Source: PMG-095 sp037200885 (GTDB lineage: Bacteria; Myxococcota_A; Polyangia; Polyangiales; Polyangiaceae). From it: a DNA stretch of 64,000 bases. Within the stretch, counting starts at the first letter, position 1, and each line of letters begins with the position of its first letter. The notes below the pieces were generated by a model. It was not told where the DNA came from and did no database searches. It saw nothing but the letters and a program-made list of their open reading frames with translations. Made by a program: the position numbers and the translations under genes. Below, piece by piece: positions 35,754 through 44,316 of the stretch. The stretch spans positions 1,984,001 to 2,048,000 of the forward strand of contig JBBCIN010000001.1 of assembly GCA_037200885.1 (NCBI GenBank), read 5' to 3'.

Positions 35754-37115
35754 ATGGGCGCGACGTGCGACACGACTGTACGCGATGATGAGTCGGTAGC
35801 TGGCGCGGCTCGTCCGCGCCTTTGGCTGCGTTGGGTATTTCCGACCTACGGTTCCGCGGTCGCTCTCGAGCACGGCCTGGATATCGGTCGCGACGCCGGG
35901 TGCGCACTCTGCCTCCGGGGCAAGGGCGTCTCGCGACGTCATGTCGAGATTCATCGCCAAGGGCCGGTGTTTGCCCTCAAAGATTTAGGCAGCACAAATG
36001 GCACGTTTTTGAATGGCCAGCGAACCCAGCACGCCGCAATTGCACCTGGTTCCGTGCTTCGTCTCGGCGAACACGTGGGTATATTCAGCGAGAGCGTGGT
36101 AGAGCCTAGCGATTTTCGAGAGCTCGCCCGTGGCTTGTTTGGCGGCCACGAGTTGGACGTCGCTCTCGCTGCTTTGCGGCGCGCGGCGCTTAGCAATCTC
36201 TCGGTGGTTATCCTCGGTGCGACGGGTACGGGCAAAGAGCGGGTTGCTCGAGCCATTCATGACTGGAGTGGCCGCAAGGGCCCATTTCACGCGCTCAACT
36301 GCGCGGCCTTGCCCAAGGATCTAGCCGAGGCGGAGCTGTTTGGTTATCGAAAGGGTGCTTTCACGGGCGCCGAGCGAGCGAGCCTCGGGCACTTTCGCGC
36401 CGCGGATCGCGGTACTTTGTTCCTGGATGAGATAGTCGATTTGCCGCTAGTCCTTCAGGCCAAGCTGCTGCGTGTGCTGGAGGAAGCCGCAGTCATGTCG
36501 CTCGGCGATACCGAAGCGGTTCCGATTGACGTACGAGTAATTGCTGCGGCTCAGCGTCCACTCTCTGCCGCCGTGCGGTCTGGGCATTTCCGGGAGGACC
36601 TTTTGGCTCGCCTCGCGGGCATGAGCGTCAGCTTGCCAACGCTTCGTGAACGGCGCGCTGACGTGGCTCCATTGTTCCAGCACTTCATCAATCACTATTC
36701 GGGCGGACGGCCCCCGGAGATCGAAGCAAAGCTGATCGAGGCGTTGTGCGTTTACGATTGGCCGTCCAACGTGAGAGAGCTGGAGCAGCTGAGCCGTCAG
36801 CTGCTGGCTGTGCATGGCCTCGAGCCCATGTTGAAGCGCTCGTCGCTCCCCGCGCAGCAACAGGCTCGCTTGCCGGCTACTTCGGAGTCCATTCCACCGC
36901 CTTCGAACGGCGAGCTGTCCGAGCGCGGAGATTACGATCTACAGCGCCTCGCAGCTGCGCTAGCGCAAACCAATGGCAACGTGGCGTCAGCAGCCGCCTT
37001 GCTCGGTTTTTCGCGCCAACGCGCGTACCGCTTGTTGGACGGTAGGACTGCCGCCACGCTCCTGGCCGAAGGAGCCGCGGAGCACGGTGCTGTCGCCGCG
37101 CGTGAGGATACGTGA
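35754..37115 (+). CDS. FHA-domain sigma54-dependent transcriptional activator
   Basis: 453-residue enhancer-binding protein. Residues 24-110 are an FHA phosphothreonine-binding domain (DIGRDAGCALCL, GVSRRHVEIH, DLGSTNGTFLNG). Residues 130-355 are the AAA+ domain: Walker A GATGTGKE at 155-162, the sigma54-contact loop GAFTGA at 201-206, Walker B GTLFLDE at 220-226, and WPSNVRELEQL. A Fis-type helix-turn-helix is at about 398-432. An FHA domain in place of a receiver suggests activation by a phosphothreonine partner, and the next gene is a Ser/Thr kinase that overlaps it by four bases (GTGA). This pairing is common in myxobacteria. The target promoters are not identified. Confidence 0.92.
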   Translation: MGATCDTTVRDDESVAGAARPRLWLRWVFPTYGSAVALEHGLDIGRDAGCALCLRGKGVSRRHVEIHRQGPVFALKDLGSTNGTFLNGQRTQHAAIAPGSVLRLGEHVGIFSESVVEPSDFRELARGLFGGHELDVALAALRRAALSNLSVVILGATGTGKERVARAIHDWSGRKGPFHALNCAALPKDLAEAELFGYRKGAFTGAERASLGHFRAADRGTLFLDEIVDLPLVLQAKLLRVLEEAAVMSLGDTEAVPIDVRVIAAAQRPLSAAVRSGHFREDLLARLAGMSVSLPTLRERRADVAPLFQHFINHYSGGRPPEIEAKLIEALCVYDWPSNVRELEQLSRQLLAVHGLEPMLKRSSLPAQQQARLPATSESIPPPSNGELSERGDYDLQRLAAALAQTNGNVASAAALLGFSRQRAYRLLDGRTAATLLAEGAAEHGAVAAREDT

Positions 37116-38404
37116 GCGGCGGATACGCATACGATCGCGATGAAGCCGAGCGAGCTTCCGGCCACGGCTTGCGGGTGACGCGGCGAGGTGAAGTCCTGGG
37201 TGACACGTATCGGTTGCTCGAGATCGTCGGCGGCGGAGGAATGGCTGAGGTCTATTCTGCAGAACACCTTCGGCTCGGTCGAAAGTTCGCGGTAAAGGTG
37301 CTGCGCGCGGGAACGAATCACCAAAGCCTCGAGCGGTTTCGTCGCGAGGCAAGTGCTATCGCACGCATCGACAACGAGTTCGTGGTCGGAGTCATGGATT
37401 GCGGTGAGGCCGGTGACGGCACTCCCTATCTGGTTATGGATCTATTGCAGGGAGAAGACCTGCGATCGCTCCTCGATCGGGAGGGCGCGCTACCCATCCC
37501 GCGAGCGGTGAACTTCGTGTGGGAAGCTTGTCAGGGGATTGCGGCGGTCCACGCTGCGGGGTTAGTTCACCGCGATTTGAAGCCAGAGAACCTCTATGTC
37601 AGCAAACGTGCAACGGGTCAGGACTGGTGCAGGGTGTTGGATTTCGGCATCGCCAAAACTGACGTCTCGAACTCGACGGCGGAAGGGGCGCTCATCGGTA
37701 CGGTCCGGTACATGGCACCAGAACAATTGCAGGACGCATCCTCGGCGGGGCCAACCGTCGACATCTACGCCTTGGGCGCGGTGTTGTACGAGTGCGTGAC
37801 TGGCAGGTCGCCGCATCGCGGCGACACAGTACAAGAATTGATGTTCAAAATCCTGAATGAGCAGTCCGCGCGCCTCGAGAGCCGTCGGCCTGGCGTGCCC
37901 AAAGGGCTCGCAAACGCGGTTGAGCGCGCCTTGGCGAAATCGCCAACCCAGCGCTTCGCCGACGTGCGACAATTCGCGAATGCAATTGCCGTGTACGCAA
38001 GGCTGTCGAGCATCGACGACCGGGAACCGCGAGCAGCGACGGTTGAGCTGGAGAGCGATGGCGATACGCCTAGTGCGACGCCAAGGACCGGCCGTATCGT
38101 TTGTACGGCAATCGCCTTGTCGGGCATCATCGGTTTAGGGGTAGGCGTATCGCTGCACGAGCCCGCAACGGTAGCTTCCGCGAACGCGCCAATGGCGCCG
38201 GATGCTTCCAAGCAATGTGGGTCGGTTACCTCCGCGAGCGCGACGGCATCCGCACCGTCTTCCGTCCCATTGGCATTGTCCGCAAGTGTGCCGGCGAGCA
38301 GCTCGGTGCCGACGAAGGCGCATGCTAACGGTGCCGTGCGCCACACGCCGATGTCGTCGCGCGCTCGCTTCGATTTCGATAGCGAGAATCCGTACGATCG
38401 CTGA
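37112..38404 (+). CDS. Transmembrane Ser/Thr protein kinase (PknB/Hanks type)
   Basis: 430-residue kinase with all catalytic motifs: glycine loop GGGGMAEV at 40-47, Lys62 (FAVKVL), HRDLKPEN at 153-160, DFG at 177-179, MAPEQ at 201-205 and DIYALGAVLYECVTG. One membrane helix lies at about 327-347 and leads to an Ala/Ser-rich periplasmic tail of about 80 residues. The start is GTG 37112, overlapping the stop of the FHA-sigma54 gene, so the two are made together. Inference: the kinase phosphorylates a protein that the FHA domain recognises. What the tail senses is unknown. Confidence 0.92.
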   Translation: MSGGYAYDRDEAERASGHGLRVTRRGEVLGDTYRLLEIVGGGGMAEVYSAEHLRLGRKFAVKVLRAGTNHQSLERFRREASAIARIDNEFVVGVMDCGEAGDGTPYLVMDLLQGEDLRSLLDREGALPIPRAVNFVWEACQGIAAVHAAGLVHRDLKPENLYVSKRATGQDWCRVLDFGIAKTDVSNSTAEGALIGTVRYMAPEQLQDASSAGPTVDIYALGAVLYECVTGRSPHRGDTVQELMFKILNEQSARLESRRPGVPKGLANAVERALAKSPTQRFADVRQFANAIAVYARLSSIDDREPRAATVELESDGDTPSATPRTGRIVCTAIALSGIIGLGVGVSLHEPATVASANAPMAPDASKQCGSVTSASATASAPSSVPLALSASVPASSSVPTKAHANGAVRHTPMSSRARFDFDSENPYDR

Positions 38405-38411
38405 GGACTGC

Positions 38412-39713
38412 TTGCCGCGCTTTGGTCTCTGGCTTCAGCTGGCTTGTGGGCCGCTTTTCGTGTGCAGCACCGCGCTCGCACAACCGACCAGTGGTGCGCG
38501 CGCACATTTCGCGCAGGGCGTCGAACAAGCGGAGCTTGGTGATTTCGACTCGGCCGCAGCGAACTTCGAGGAAGCGTATCGACTCAGTCCCCACTACGCA
38601 GTGCTGTACAACCTCGGTCAGGCGTACTCGGCAATCGGGAAATCGATCGAGGCGCTGCGCGCGTTCGAAATGTATTTGGAGCGCGGCGGCCAAAAAGTTG
38701 CACCGGAGCGGCAGGATGAAGTTCGCCAGCTGATCCTAATGAGCAAGAAGAGGATCGGATATGTGGCCTTCGAAATCGAGCCGCCCGAAGCCACGCTCAT
38801 GATCGACGGTCGCGCCATCGACCGAGCCTCGTTGCGTGTGCCCACCAGCCTAATCGCCGGGATTCATGGAGTTGCGATGACGCTCCCGGGCTATCAGACG
38901 TTCGTTGGGAGCGTGAACGTCGAACCACAGAAGATTGTGTCACTCAAAATGAAGCTCGAACCTGCTCCCGCAAGCGCGATCCCGGCACCCCTCGACGGCG
39001 TGCCGATTGGCCAAATCGCGGTCGATTCTGCGCTACCTGAGATCAATGTCTTGCTAGACGGAACTGCGGTCGAGCGCGTAGGCAAAGAGCCGTTCCTAGC
39101 ACCGGTCGGCCGTCATCGAATCCGTTGCCAGCGCGATGGTTACGAACGCCTCGACCTGCTGGTCGAGATCCACGAGAAGGGAATCGCCCGCGTGCACTGT
39201 GACCTCACGCCCGCGCGCGAATTACGCGCGGCTGAGACCGGATTCGTCAGTTTCAAGATCGACCAATCGAATGCAGAGGTGTTGATTGATGGTCGGCGCA
39301 TCCCTAGCAGCATTCGTTTGTCAGCGGGACTTCACGCAGTCCGGATTCGTTGTTTGGGGTTCGTCGATTGGACGCGAACTGTGACAGCACGCCCCGGCTT
39401 CCCCGAAACGATCGTGGTTCAACTCACGCCAACTCCCGAACATGCACTGGAGACCGCGCGCACAGCCAACAAACGCCGTACCCTTGCCTATGTCATCGGT
39501 GGAACTGGGATCGCTCTGCTCGGTACCAGCGCAGCACTGTACGCGACCAACAACGGGCGCTACCGGAACTGGGCCGCGCACGGCGACACCGGTTCCCCCG
39601 ATCTTCAGACCGCGCTCTCGATTCAGCGCCAAGACGATGCCGCACTCGGCGTAGCGGTAGTCGGTGGTGTGATGCTCGGCTATGCCGTAATCTCTTGGCT
39701 TAGCTCCCGATGA
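38412..39713 (+). CDS. Secreted TPR and PEGA domain protein
   Basis: 433 residues, exported. A signal peptide (MPRFGLWLQLACG, cut after STALA) is followed by two TPR-like repeats (about 30-95: HFAQGVEQAELGDFDSAA and NLGQAYSAIGKSIEAL), then PEGA-like beta repeats: VAFEIEPPEATLMIDGRAI, INVLLDGTAVERVG and VLIDGRRIPSSI. Near the C-terminus a membrane segment lies around 385-405 and a second at the very end. The start is TTG 38412: no ATG or GTG preserves the signal peptide, and GAGGA lies four bases before it. The kinase stop is at 38402-38404, so it is the third gene of the signalling operon, perhaps the envelope sensor or output. Confidence 0.78.
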   Translation: MPRFGLWLQLACGPLFVCSTALAQPTSGARAHFAQGVEQAELGDFDSAAANFEEAYRLSPHYAVLYNLGQAYSAIGKSIEALRAFEMYLERGGQKVAPERQDEVRQLILMSKKRIGYVAFEIEPPEATLMIDGRAIDRASLRVPTSLIAGIHGVAMTLPGYQTFVGSVNVEPQKIVSLKMKLEPAPASAIPAPLDGVPIGQIAVDSALPEINVLLDGTAVERVGKEPFLAPVGRHRIRCQRDGYERLDLLVEIHEKGIARVHCDLTPARELRAAETGFVSFKIDQSNAEVLIDGRRIPSSIRLSAGLHAVRIRCLGFVDWTRTVTARPGFPETIVVQLTPTPEHALETARTANKRRTLAYVIGGTGIALLGTSAALYATNNGRYRNWAAHGDTGSPDLQTALSIQRQDDAALGVAVVGGVMLGYAVISWLSSR

Positions 39714-39740
39714 ATCCCGGGTCAACCGGGCCCGGTTCAT
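39710..39740. terminator. Hairpin between convergent genes
   Basis: ATGAA and TTCAT flank a GC-rich core that contains the perfect palindrome AACCGGGCCCGGTT at 39724-39737. It lies at the stop of the PEGA gene and before the convergent FG-GAP gene. Possible bidirectional terminator; no T-run. Confidence 0.35.
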
Positions 39741-39753
39741 ACGAGAGCAACGC

Positions 39754-41688
39754 TCAGGGACCGCCGCCCTGAAGGGCATCGCTCGACCACGTTTGCGGAG
39801 TGCCGAAGTCGTCCAGGATTGCCGGGTACACAGTGATTTTCCAATCGTCTTCCACGATGGCGTCGAGGTGCCCATCGCCGTTGACGTCGGCAAACTGGTT
39901 ACCCCGTTGGCCGAGTGGAATCACCCGCTCGAACGCGCCGGCTTTGGTTGCGAAGCGCAGACCGTCGGATACAAATACCCGCGACCCGCTGGCATCGAGC
40001 GCTACGGCATCCGCTTTACCGTCCCCGTCCACATCGGCAAAGAACCAGCCGGGAGCTCCAGGACGCTTGAGCGTCGACCAGGTGGTGCCCTCCGCGAACT
40101 TGTCTCCAGTTGATGGCAGCACCTGCAAGCCAGACGATTCGATCAGGATAGCGTCGGCTAGACCATCGCCTGTTACGTCCGCGAGCCGAAGCTCAGCGTT
40201 TTCGTTCAAGCCTGTCGCCCAAGCTTTTATGGAATCGAAGCTGTTGCCGCGCGTCTTGCGAACGAGGATCGAGCGCCTTTCAAAAGCCACCAGATCGACA
40301 CCCGGCTCGCCGTCGACATTCGCTGCAAAAAAGCCATCGGGCGCATCCACCGTCGGGTCGTTGGTCGGCTCGGTCCACCGCGTCTCTGGCGCGAACTCAG
40401 AGCCGGAGGACCGGCGCACCCAGACTCCATCCCAGTTGACCACGATCGCATCTGCGCTCCCGTCTCCGTCCGCGTCGGCGAGCAAGTTCTGCCCACCATA
40501 ATAGGGATCCTCGGTCCAACGTTGAATGGGGTCGAACTCCTGGTTCACCTTGCTGCCGCGACGCACGTATACTCCGGAATAGTTCAACACAACCGCATCC
40601 GCGGCTACGTCTTGGTTCACGTCGCCAAATAACAGATCAGTCATGGCATGAACCGCCCGGAACTCGGGAGGGGTATTGATTGCGGCAAGGGGGACGCAAC
40701 GTTGCGGTTCACCGCAGGGGTCGAGACCGCAAAACGCGATGAGGCTACCATCATCCCCGAACGCCAGCGCTGTTAGTGGCAGCGGCCCCGCGTCGTCGCG
40801 CGAGACTACCTCAATATCGCGTGCCTCGATCTGGCGCGCCACGGCGAAGCCGTTCGAGTCGCGAGACACCAATGTAAGCCGCTCGTCTAGCACGCGGGGC
40901 AGACGCCGCCAGTTCACCGTCGGGTGAAGAACTGCTGGATTGTCCAAAACACCAGCGAGGCGAACGCCTGGCGCGACTTCGCTAGCCCACCCGATACTAT
41001 ATTCATCTACCGGTCGCGGCGGGTTGCCGACGTCCGAGCTGCGCTGTTGGTCGAAGTTCACCAACGACTGCGCATCGACGGGGCAATCGATAGCCGCAAC
41101 CACCGTGCTAGTTGCGAGCACTACGGAGCACCACTGGCCGGTTTGGGGATCACGGTAAGCGGCGAGCGCAAGCGCCATGCTGTTGGCCGAAACGGCGCCG
41201 TCGGTTCGTTCCAGCAGCTCGACGTCCCGCCAAGCGTCGATTGGACATGTGCTCCCGGCCCCGCCCTTTCCCGCTGCCCCTGACGTTCCAATCGACATAT
41301 CGCCCGCCGCCCCTGACGTTCCAACCGACGTATCGCCCGCCGCCCCTGACGTTCCAACCGACGTATCGCCCGCCGCCCCTGACGTTCCAACCGACGTATC
41401 GCCTGCCCACTCGGGTGTTCCAACAGGCGACGAAGCGACCCTGCCGTTCGCACCGGATTCAGACTCGGTGCCATCTGCCTCTGTAACGCCGGCAGCGCTC
41501 GTCGCATCTCCGCTCGATCCGCCGTCTGGTGCATGAGCTCCACCTTGGCCGCCGTCGGAAGTCTCTTGACGTGGGCGGACGTCCGCGAAGCGATCGCAGC
41601 CGCACTCAAGCCAGCTGCAGCAAGCGCTCGATAGCAACAACGCCGAGCGACAGAAGTACCAAGCGCGTCTGGCCATGATGCGTTTCAC
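39754..41688 (-). CDS. Secreted FG-GAP/VCBS repeat protein
   Basis: 644-residue exported protein. An N-terminal hydrophobic segment (SALLLSSACCSWLEC) is a signal peptide or lipoprotein signal. Residues 40-145 are a Gly/Ser/Thr-rich linker that contains four 11-residue repeats of the GTSGAAGDTSV type. The rest is a beta-propeller-like region with at least six FG-GAP/VCBS-type calcium-binding loops: FGDVNQDVAADAVVLN, LADADGDGSADAIVVN, FAANVDGEPGVDLVAF, LADVTGDGLADAILI, FADVDGDGKADAVAL and FADVNGDGHLDAIV. Such propellers usually mediate adhesion or sugar binding at the surface. Start GTG 41688, or ATG 41676. An upstream 75-codon frame ends on this start but has no other support. Confidence 0.82.
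   Translation of the reverse strand: MKRIMARRAWYFCRSALLLSSACCSWLECGCDRFADVRPRQETSDGGQGGAHAPDGGSSGDATSAAGVTEADGTESESGANGRVASSPVGTPEWAGDTSVGTSGAAGDTSVGTSGAAGDTSVGTSGAAGDMSIGTSGAAGKGGAGSTCPIDAWRDVELLERTDGAVSANSMALALAAYRDPQTGQWCSVVLATSTVVAAIDCPVDAQSLVNFDQQRSSDVGNPPRPVDEYSIGWASEVAPGVRLAGVLDNPAVLHPTVNWRRLPRVLDERLTLVSRDSNGFAVARQIEARDIEVVSRDDAGPLPLTALAFGDDGSLIAFCGLDPCGEPQRCVPLAAINTPPEFRAVHAMTDLLFGDVNQDVAADAVVLNYSGVYVRRGSKVNQEFDPIQRWTEDPYYGGQNLLADADGDGSADAIVVNWDGVWVRRSSGSEFAPETRWTEPTNDPTVDAPDGFFAANVDGEPGVDLVAFERRSILVRKTRGNSFDSIKAWATGLNENAELRLADVTGDGLADAILIESSGLQVLPSTGDKFAEGTTWSTLKRPGAPGWFFADVDGDGKADAVALDASGSRVFVSDGLRFATKAGAFERVIPLGQRGNQFADVNGDGHLDAIVEDDWKITVYPAILDDFGTPQTWSSDALQGGGP
41281..41412 (-). 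repeat. 33-bp tandem repeat, four copies, in-frame
   Basis: Copies lie at 41281-41313, 41314-41346, 41347-41379 and 41380-41412. The middle two are identical, the first differs at two bases and the last decays at its end. Each encodes 11 residues of the Gly/Ser/Thr linker of the FG-GAP protein, so copy number can vary without breaking the frame. Confidence 0.85.
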
Positions 41689-42306
41689 AGAACGCGAACC
41701 TGTTCAACGGACTGCACGACGAGCGGAAAGCCACATTGCGCCAAAGGTTCATCGAACCTCTGCGTCAGATGATCAGAAACCAACTCGCCTAAAGCCCCGA
41801 AGACGCCGCTCCGCGAACTCACTTCGTACACAGTCAGGCTTGCGCCTGCGCACAAGCCGGGCGCGAGGCTCGACCTCCAGAATTCAGGGTGTCGAGGAAT
41901 GTGTCCGTCCATTGCGCGCGCGTTCTTGCTGCCAGCCGTTCCTACACGAAGGTGACACGTGCTCTCAAGCAGAAAAGATTCGCTGGAAAGCTTCCGCCTG
42001 TGTCTCTCGTGTCATCGCGTCGCGTTGAATGATTACTGGAAGATCGCGTCTACGTGCTTATGGCTCCCAGGCGTTGTGTGCGACAGATTCGACTTCTTCA
42101 GCGAGGAGTTCGCTCTGCGTCACGTCAATTGGTTAGCGAGCGTTTGGGTCCGCACTTCGAGCGCACTCTCAGTCTCGTGCCAACGGACATAAAGATCTAA
42201 CAGTGAACTAACGCAAGCGCACGATGTCCGCATGCGATAACGGGCGTCGAGCTGCACCACTCGACTTCCGCGGGGCGCAGCAGGCTGCCCAAAAGAAGGT
42301 AAAGAA
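41689..42306. other. Long intergenic region upstream of a secreted-protein gene
   Basis: A 618-base stretch without a convincing gene. It must hold the promoter of the FG-GAP gene and that of the plus-strand gene at 42307. A 75-codon minus frame (41685-41912) ends on the FG-GAP start but shows no family features. The block at 42195-42214 is repeated in front of the next paralogue and is listed separately. Confidence 0.4.
42195..42214 (+). promoter_or_regulatory. Shared upstream element, copy 1
   Basis: The pattern ATCTAAC-N3-GAACTAACGC ends 93 bases before the start codon at 42307. The same pattern ends 95 bases before the paralogous gene at 43072. The twofold CTAAC suggests a tandem regulator site; GAAC could alternatively be an ECF-type -35 element. 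Confidence 0.5.
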
Positions 42307-42783
42307 ATGTCAAAACGATCCGTTCGCCACGTCATCTGCGCGCTCTTCGGCCTGATCGCCCTCGCAGCATTGTTCGTCCCCAGCAGCGCAAGCGCAGCGC
42401 GCATCGAGGGTTTTCAGTCGCGCGCCGGTTCATTTTCCGACCAATCCTGCGTCACCAATTCTTACTCGGGAGTGATAAACACCTGCTCCCACAGCATCCT
42501 AGTGCAGGCGGTGGCAACCATCACTACTCCGGGTAACTACTATGCCAACGCCGTTGCGTATGCGGATGACGACTCCACGCTCCAGCCGTGGGGTGTCAGA
42601 AACAACCTCGACATGGCTTGGACCGGTGGCTCCCAGGGCCACGGTACCGACACCTATGGCAACGAGCTGTGGGCAAATTATTATCCAGGCTCGACAACGT
42701 ACGTTCCCGCTTCGGGTGCGTTGATCTTTATGGTGTGGTTGCCACCAAATCAGAAGATCGCTTCGTACACCTACGGAGACTAA
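42307..42783 (+). CDS. Small secreted protein, paralogue A
   Basis: 158 residues. A signal peptide (MSKRSVRHVICALFGLIAL, cut after SASA) precedes a mature part starting ARIEGFQSRA. It contains two Cys residues (DQSCVTNSY and NTCSHS) that could form a disulphide, and a beta-rich sequence with WTGGSQGHGTDTYG. The next gene encodes a relative with the same mature N-terminus and the same position of the Cys pair. I do not recognise a family. An AGAAGGTAAAGAA ribosome-binding region fixes the start. Expression is likely controlled by the element at 42195. Confidence 0.75.
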   Translation: MSKRSVRHVICALFGLIALAALFVPSSASAARIEGFQSRAGSFSDQSCVTNSYSGVINTCSHSILVQAVATITTPGNYYANAVAYADDDSTLQPWGVRNNLDMAWTGGSQGHGTDTYGNELWANYYPGSTTYVPASGALIFMVWLPPNQKIASYTYGD

Positions 42784-42957
42784 GCGTGTTGGACCGCCGT
42801 CTGTGCTTGTATTCCCACCGTGTACCGCCGGTTCGTTGAGCCGCTGAAACCGAACCACTCTTGTGTGAACATTATGGCTGTCGGATTGCGCTGCGCGTCA
42901 GCACTACTGTCTCCCGGCGCACCTCGTGCACTTCATGAACACCGAAACTTCGCAAAC

Positions 42958-42977
42958 ATCTAACGACGAACTAACGC
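42958..42977 (+). promoter_or_regulatory. Shared upstream element, copy 2
   Basis: ATCTAAC-N3-GAACTAACGC, matching the element at 42195-42214 at all 17 fixed positions, and lying at almost the same distance from its gene. It precedes the secreted paralogue at 43072. Confidence 0.5.
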
Positions 42978-43071
42978 CGTTGCATGCGGCCTGTATGCAA
43001 TGTTGGCTCTTGTAAACTCTGTCACCGCGACTCTGAGTAACGGAGTCCGCCTCCACAACAAGGATAGAGAA

Positions 43072-43533
43072 ATGTCAAACCGATCTCACGTAATCTCCGC
43101 CATCTCCGGCCTGGCTACACTCGCCGCGCTGTTCGTCTCCGGTAGCGCCAATGCGGCGCGCATCGAAGGTTTTCAGTCGCGTGCTGCGTACTGGAGCGAT
43201 CAGCCCTGCATAGGCAACTATTGGACGGGAGTCACTAACACATGCAATTACACATTGGACGTGCAGGCCTCCGCGACGGTCACTTCCGGTACCTATTCGC
43301 CCAATGCCTACGCTTATGGCTACAATGGATCGACCAAGCTGAACGTTATCGGGATCAGCAGCACCCTCGACTGGTTCTCGGGACCGGGCCAGGTCAATCT
43401 CGCAGGTGGCAGCTCAAGCGCCCCCACATGGTCGACGTTCGCTAGTTCGTCCGTAAGCGTGCCTGTAGGCGGTGCGATGCTTTTCATCGTGACGTTGGCA
43501 CCCAACCAATTCCTTTCGTACTTGACGTACTGA
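43072..43533 (+). CDS. Small secreted protein, paralogue B
   Basis: 153 residues, related to the protein encoded at 42307. The signal peptide (MSNRSHVISAISGLATLAA, cut after SANA) leads to ARIEGFQSRAAYWSDQPC. The Cys pair (DQPCIGNYW and NTCNYT) and the closing phrase VGGAMLFIVTLAPNQFLSYL are at matching positions to SGALIFMVWLPPNQKIASY in paralogue A. Start ATG 43072 with AAGGATAGAGAA before it; an earlier in-frame start would lack a signal peptide. Function unknown; the shared upstream element suggests both are expressed under the same condition. Confidence 0.75.
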   Translation: MSNRSHVISAISGLATLAALFVSGSANAARIEGFQSRAAYWSDQPCIGNYWTGVTNTCNYTLDVQASATVTSGTYSPNAYAYGYNGSTKLNVIGISSTLDWFSGPGQVNLAGGSSSAPTWSTFASSSVSVPVGGAMLFIVTLAPNQFLSYLTY

Positions 43534-43642
43534 CGAGAATTCGGGGCGGCTGGTCGGGGCTGGTGGTGACTCATCCAATCTAGCGTTGGCAAGAGCGCCA
43601 CCAGCGCCGCACGCTGTTCGTTTTTATTTTTGTGGGGTAGCG

Positions 43643-44257
43643 ATGAAAATTTTGTTCACCATTGGGTTAGTCGCCATGTTGGCGGCGTGTTACTTGGTGA
43701 TCTCGGACCGAGCGCGAATGTTGAGGCGTCTCGAAAAGGCAGAGAAGCACGCGATTGAACTCACCGAGAAGGAGCCGGTTCCTGCGGCACCTATGCCGGT
43801 TCAGATCAGTCAGCCGATCATTCAGCTGCTGCCGGCGGTTAACACCGCGACCGTTGCGAGCGCGGAAGCGCAACCGATTGCGACTCCGCCTCGGGAGGAA
43901 GAGGAGGCCGATGCGGAAGCATTCAAGGCGCAGGCCAGCGCCGAGCTGGAAGATTTCTTCGAACATCTAGCAAAGACGTCGACCACGCGAACCGTGCAAT
44001 CCGACCTTCAGGAGGCGTTCGGGAAATTGCAATTGCCCCAAGCTCCGACCCCGGCGCTCGACTGTCGTGGCTCTGTGTGCCGCGCTGAATTCTCGAGGAT
44101 GGATGATGTTCATGCGCACGAATTACTCATGAAGATGACGACGATCGGCTGGACTGGTCCGATGACGGCGTTCATCATGGATGGTTCACAAGGCGCCAAG
44201 TCCGTGCGAGTCTTTGCCGCGGCGAAGGGCGCCTCCATGCCCATGCCCCATGGCTGA
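43643..44257 (+). CDS. Membrane-anchored hypothetical protein
   Basis: 204 residues. An N-terminal hydrophobic segment (MKILFTIGLVAMLAACYLVI) is a signal anchor or a lipoprotein signal with LAAC. It is followed by a charged coiled-coil-like stretch, a Pro/Ala-rich linker, an acidic run (REEEEADAEAF), and a compact C-terminal part with a possible disulphide (LDCRGSVCRAEF). The last part resembles the CxGxxC region of small periplasmic proteins of myxobacteria, but I know no function. Start ATG 43643; 19 extra upstream residues would spoil the signal. Confidence 0.65.
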   Translation: MKILFTIGLVAMLAACYLVISDRARMLRRLEKAEKHAIELTEKEPVPAAPMPVQISQPIIQLLPAVNTATVASAEAQPIATPPREEEEADAEAFKAQASAELEDFFEHLAKTSTTRTVQSDLQEAFGKLQLPQAPTPALDCRGSVCRAEFSRMDDVHAHELLMKMTTIGWTGPMTAFIMDGSQGAKSVRVFAAAKGASMPMPHG

Positions 44258-44316
44258 GCAGCCTCTTTTCGCGAGCCAACAACCGCCGCTTCCTCCTCCT
44301 ACTTTCGAAGGTTGGC

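Noticed and set aside
41685..41912. 75-codon minus frame ending on the FG-GAP start
   Set aside because: No recognisable domain or ribosome-binding site; the overlap alone is weak evidence, so it is only noted in the gap entry.
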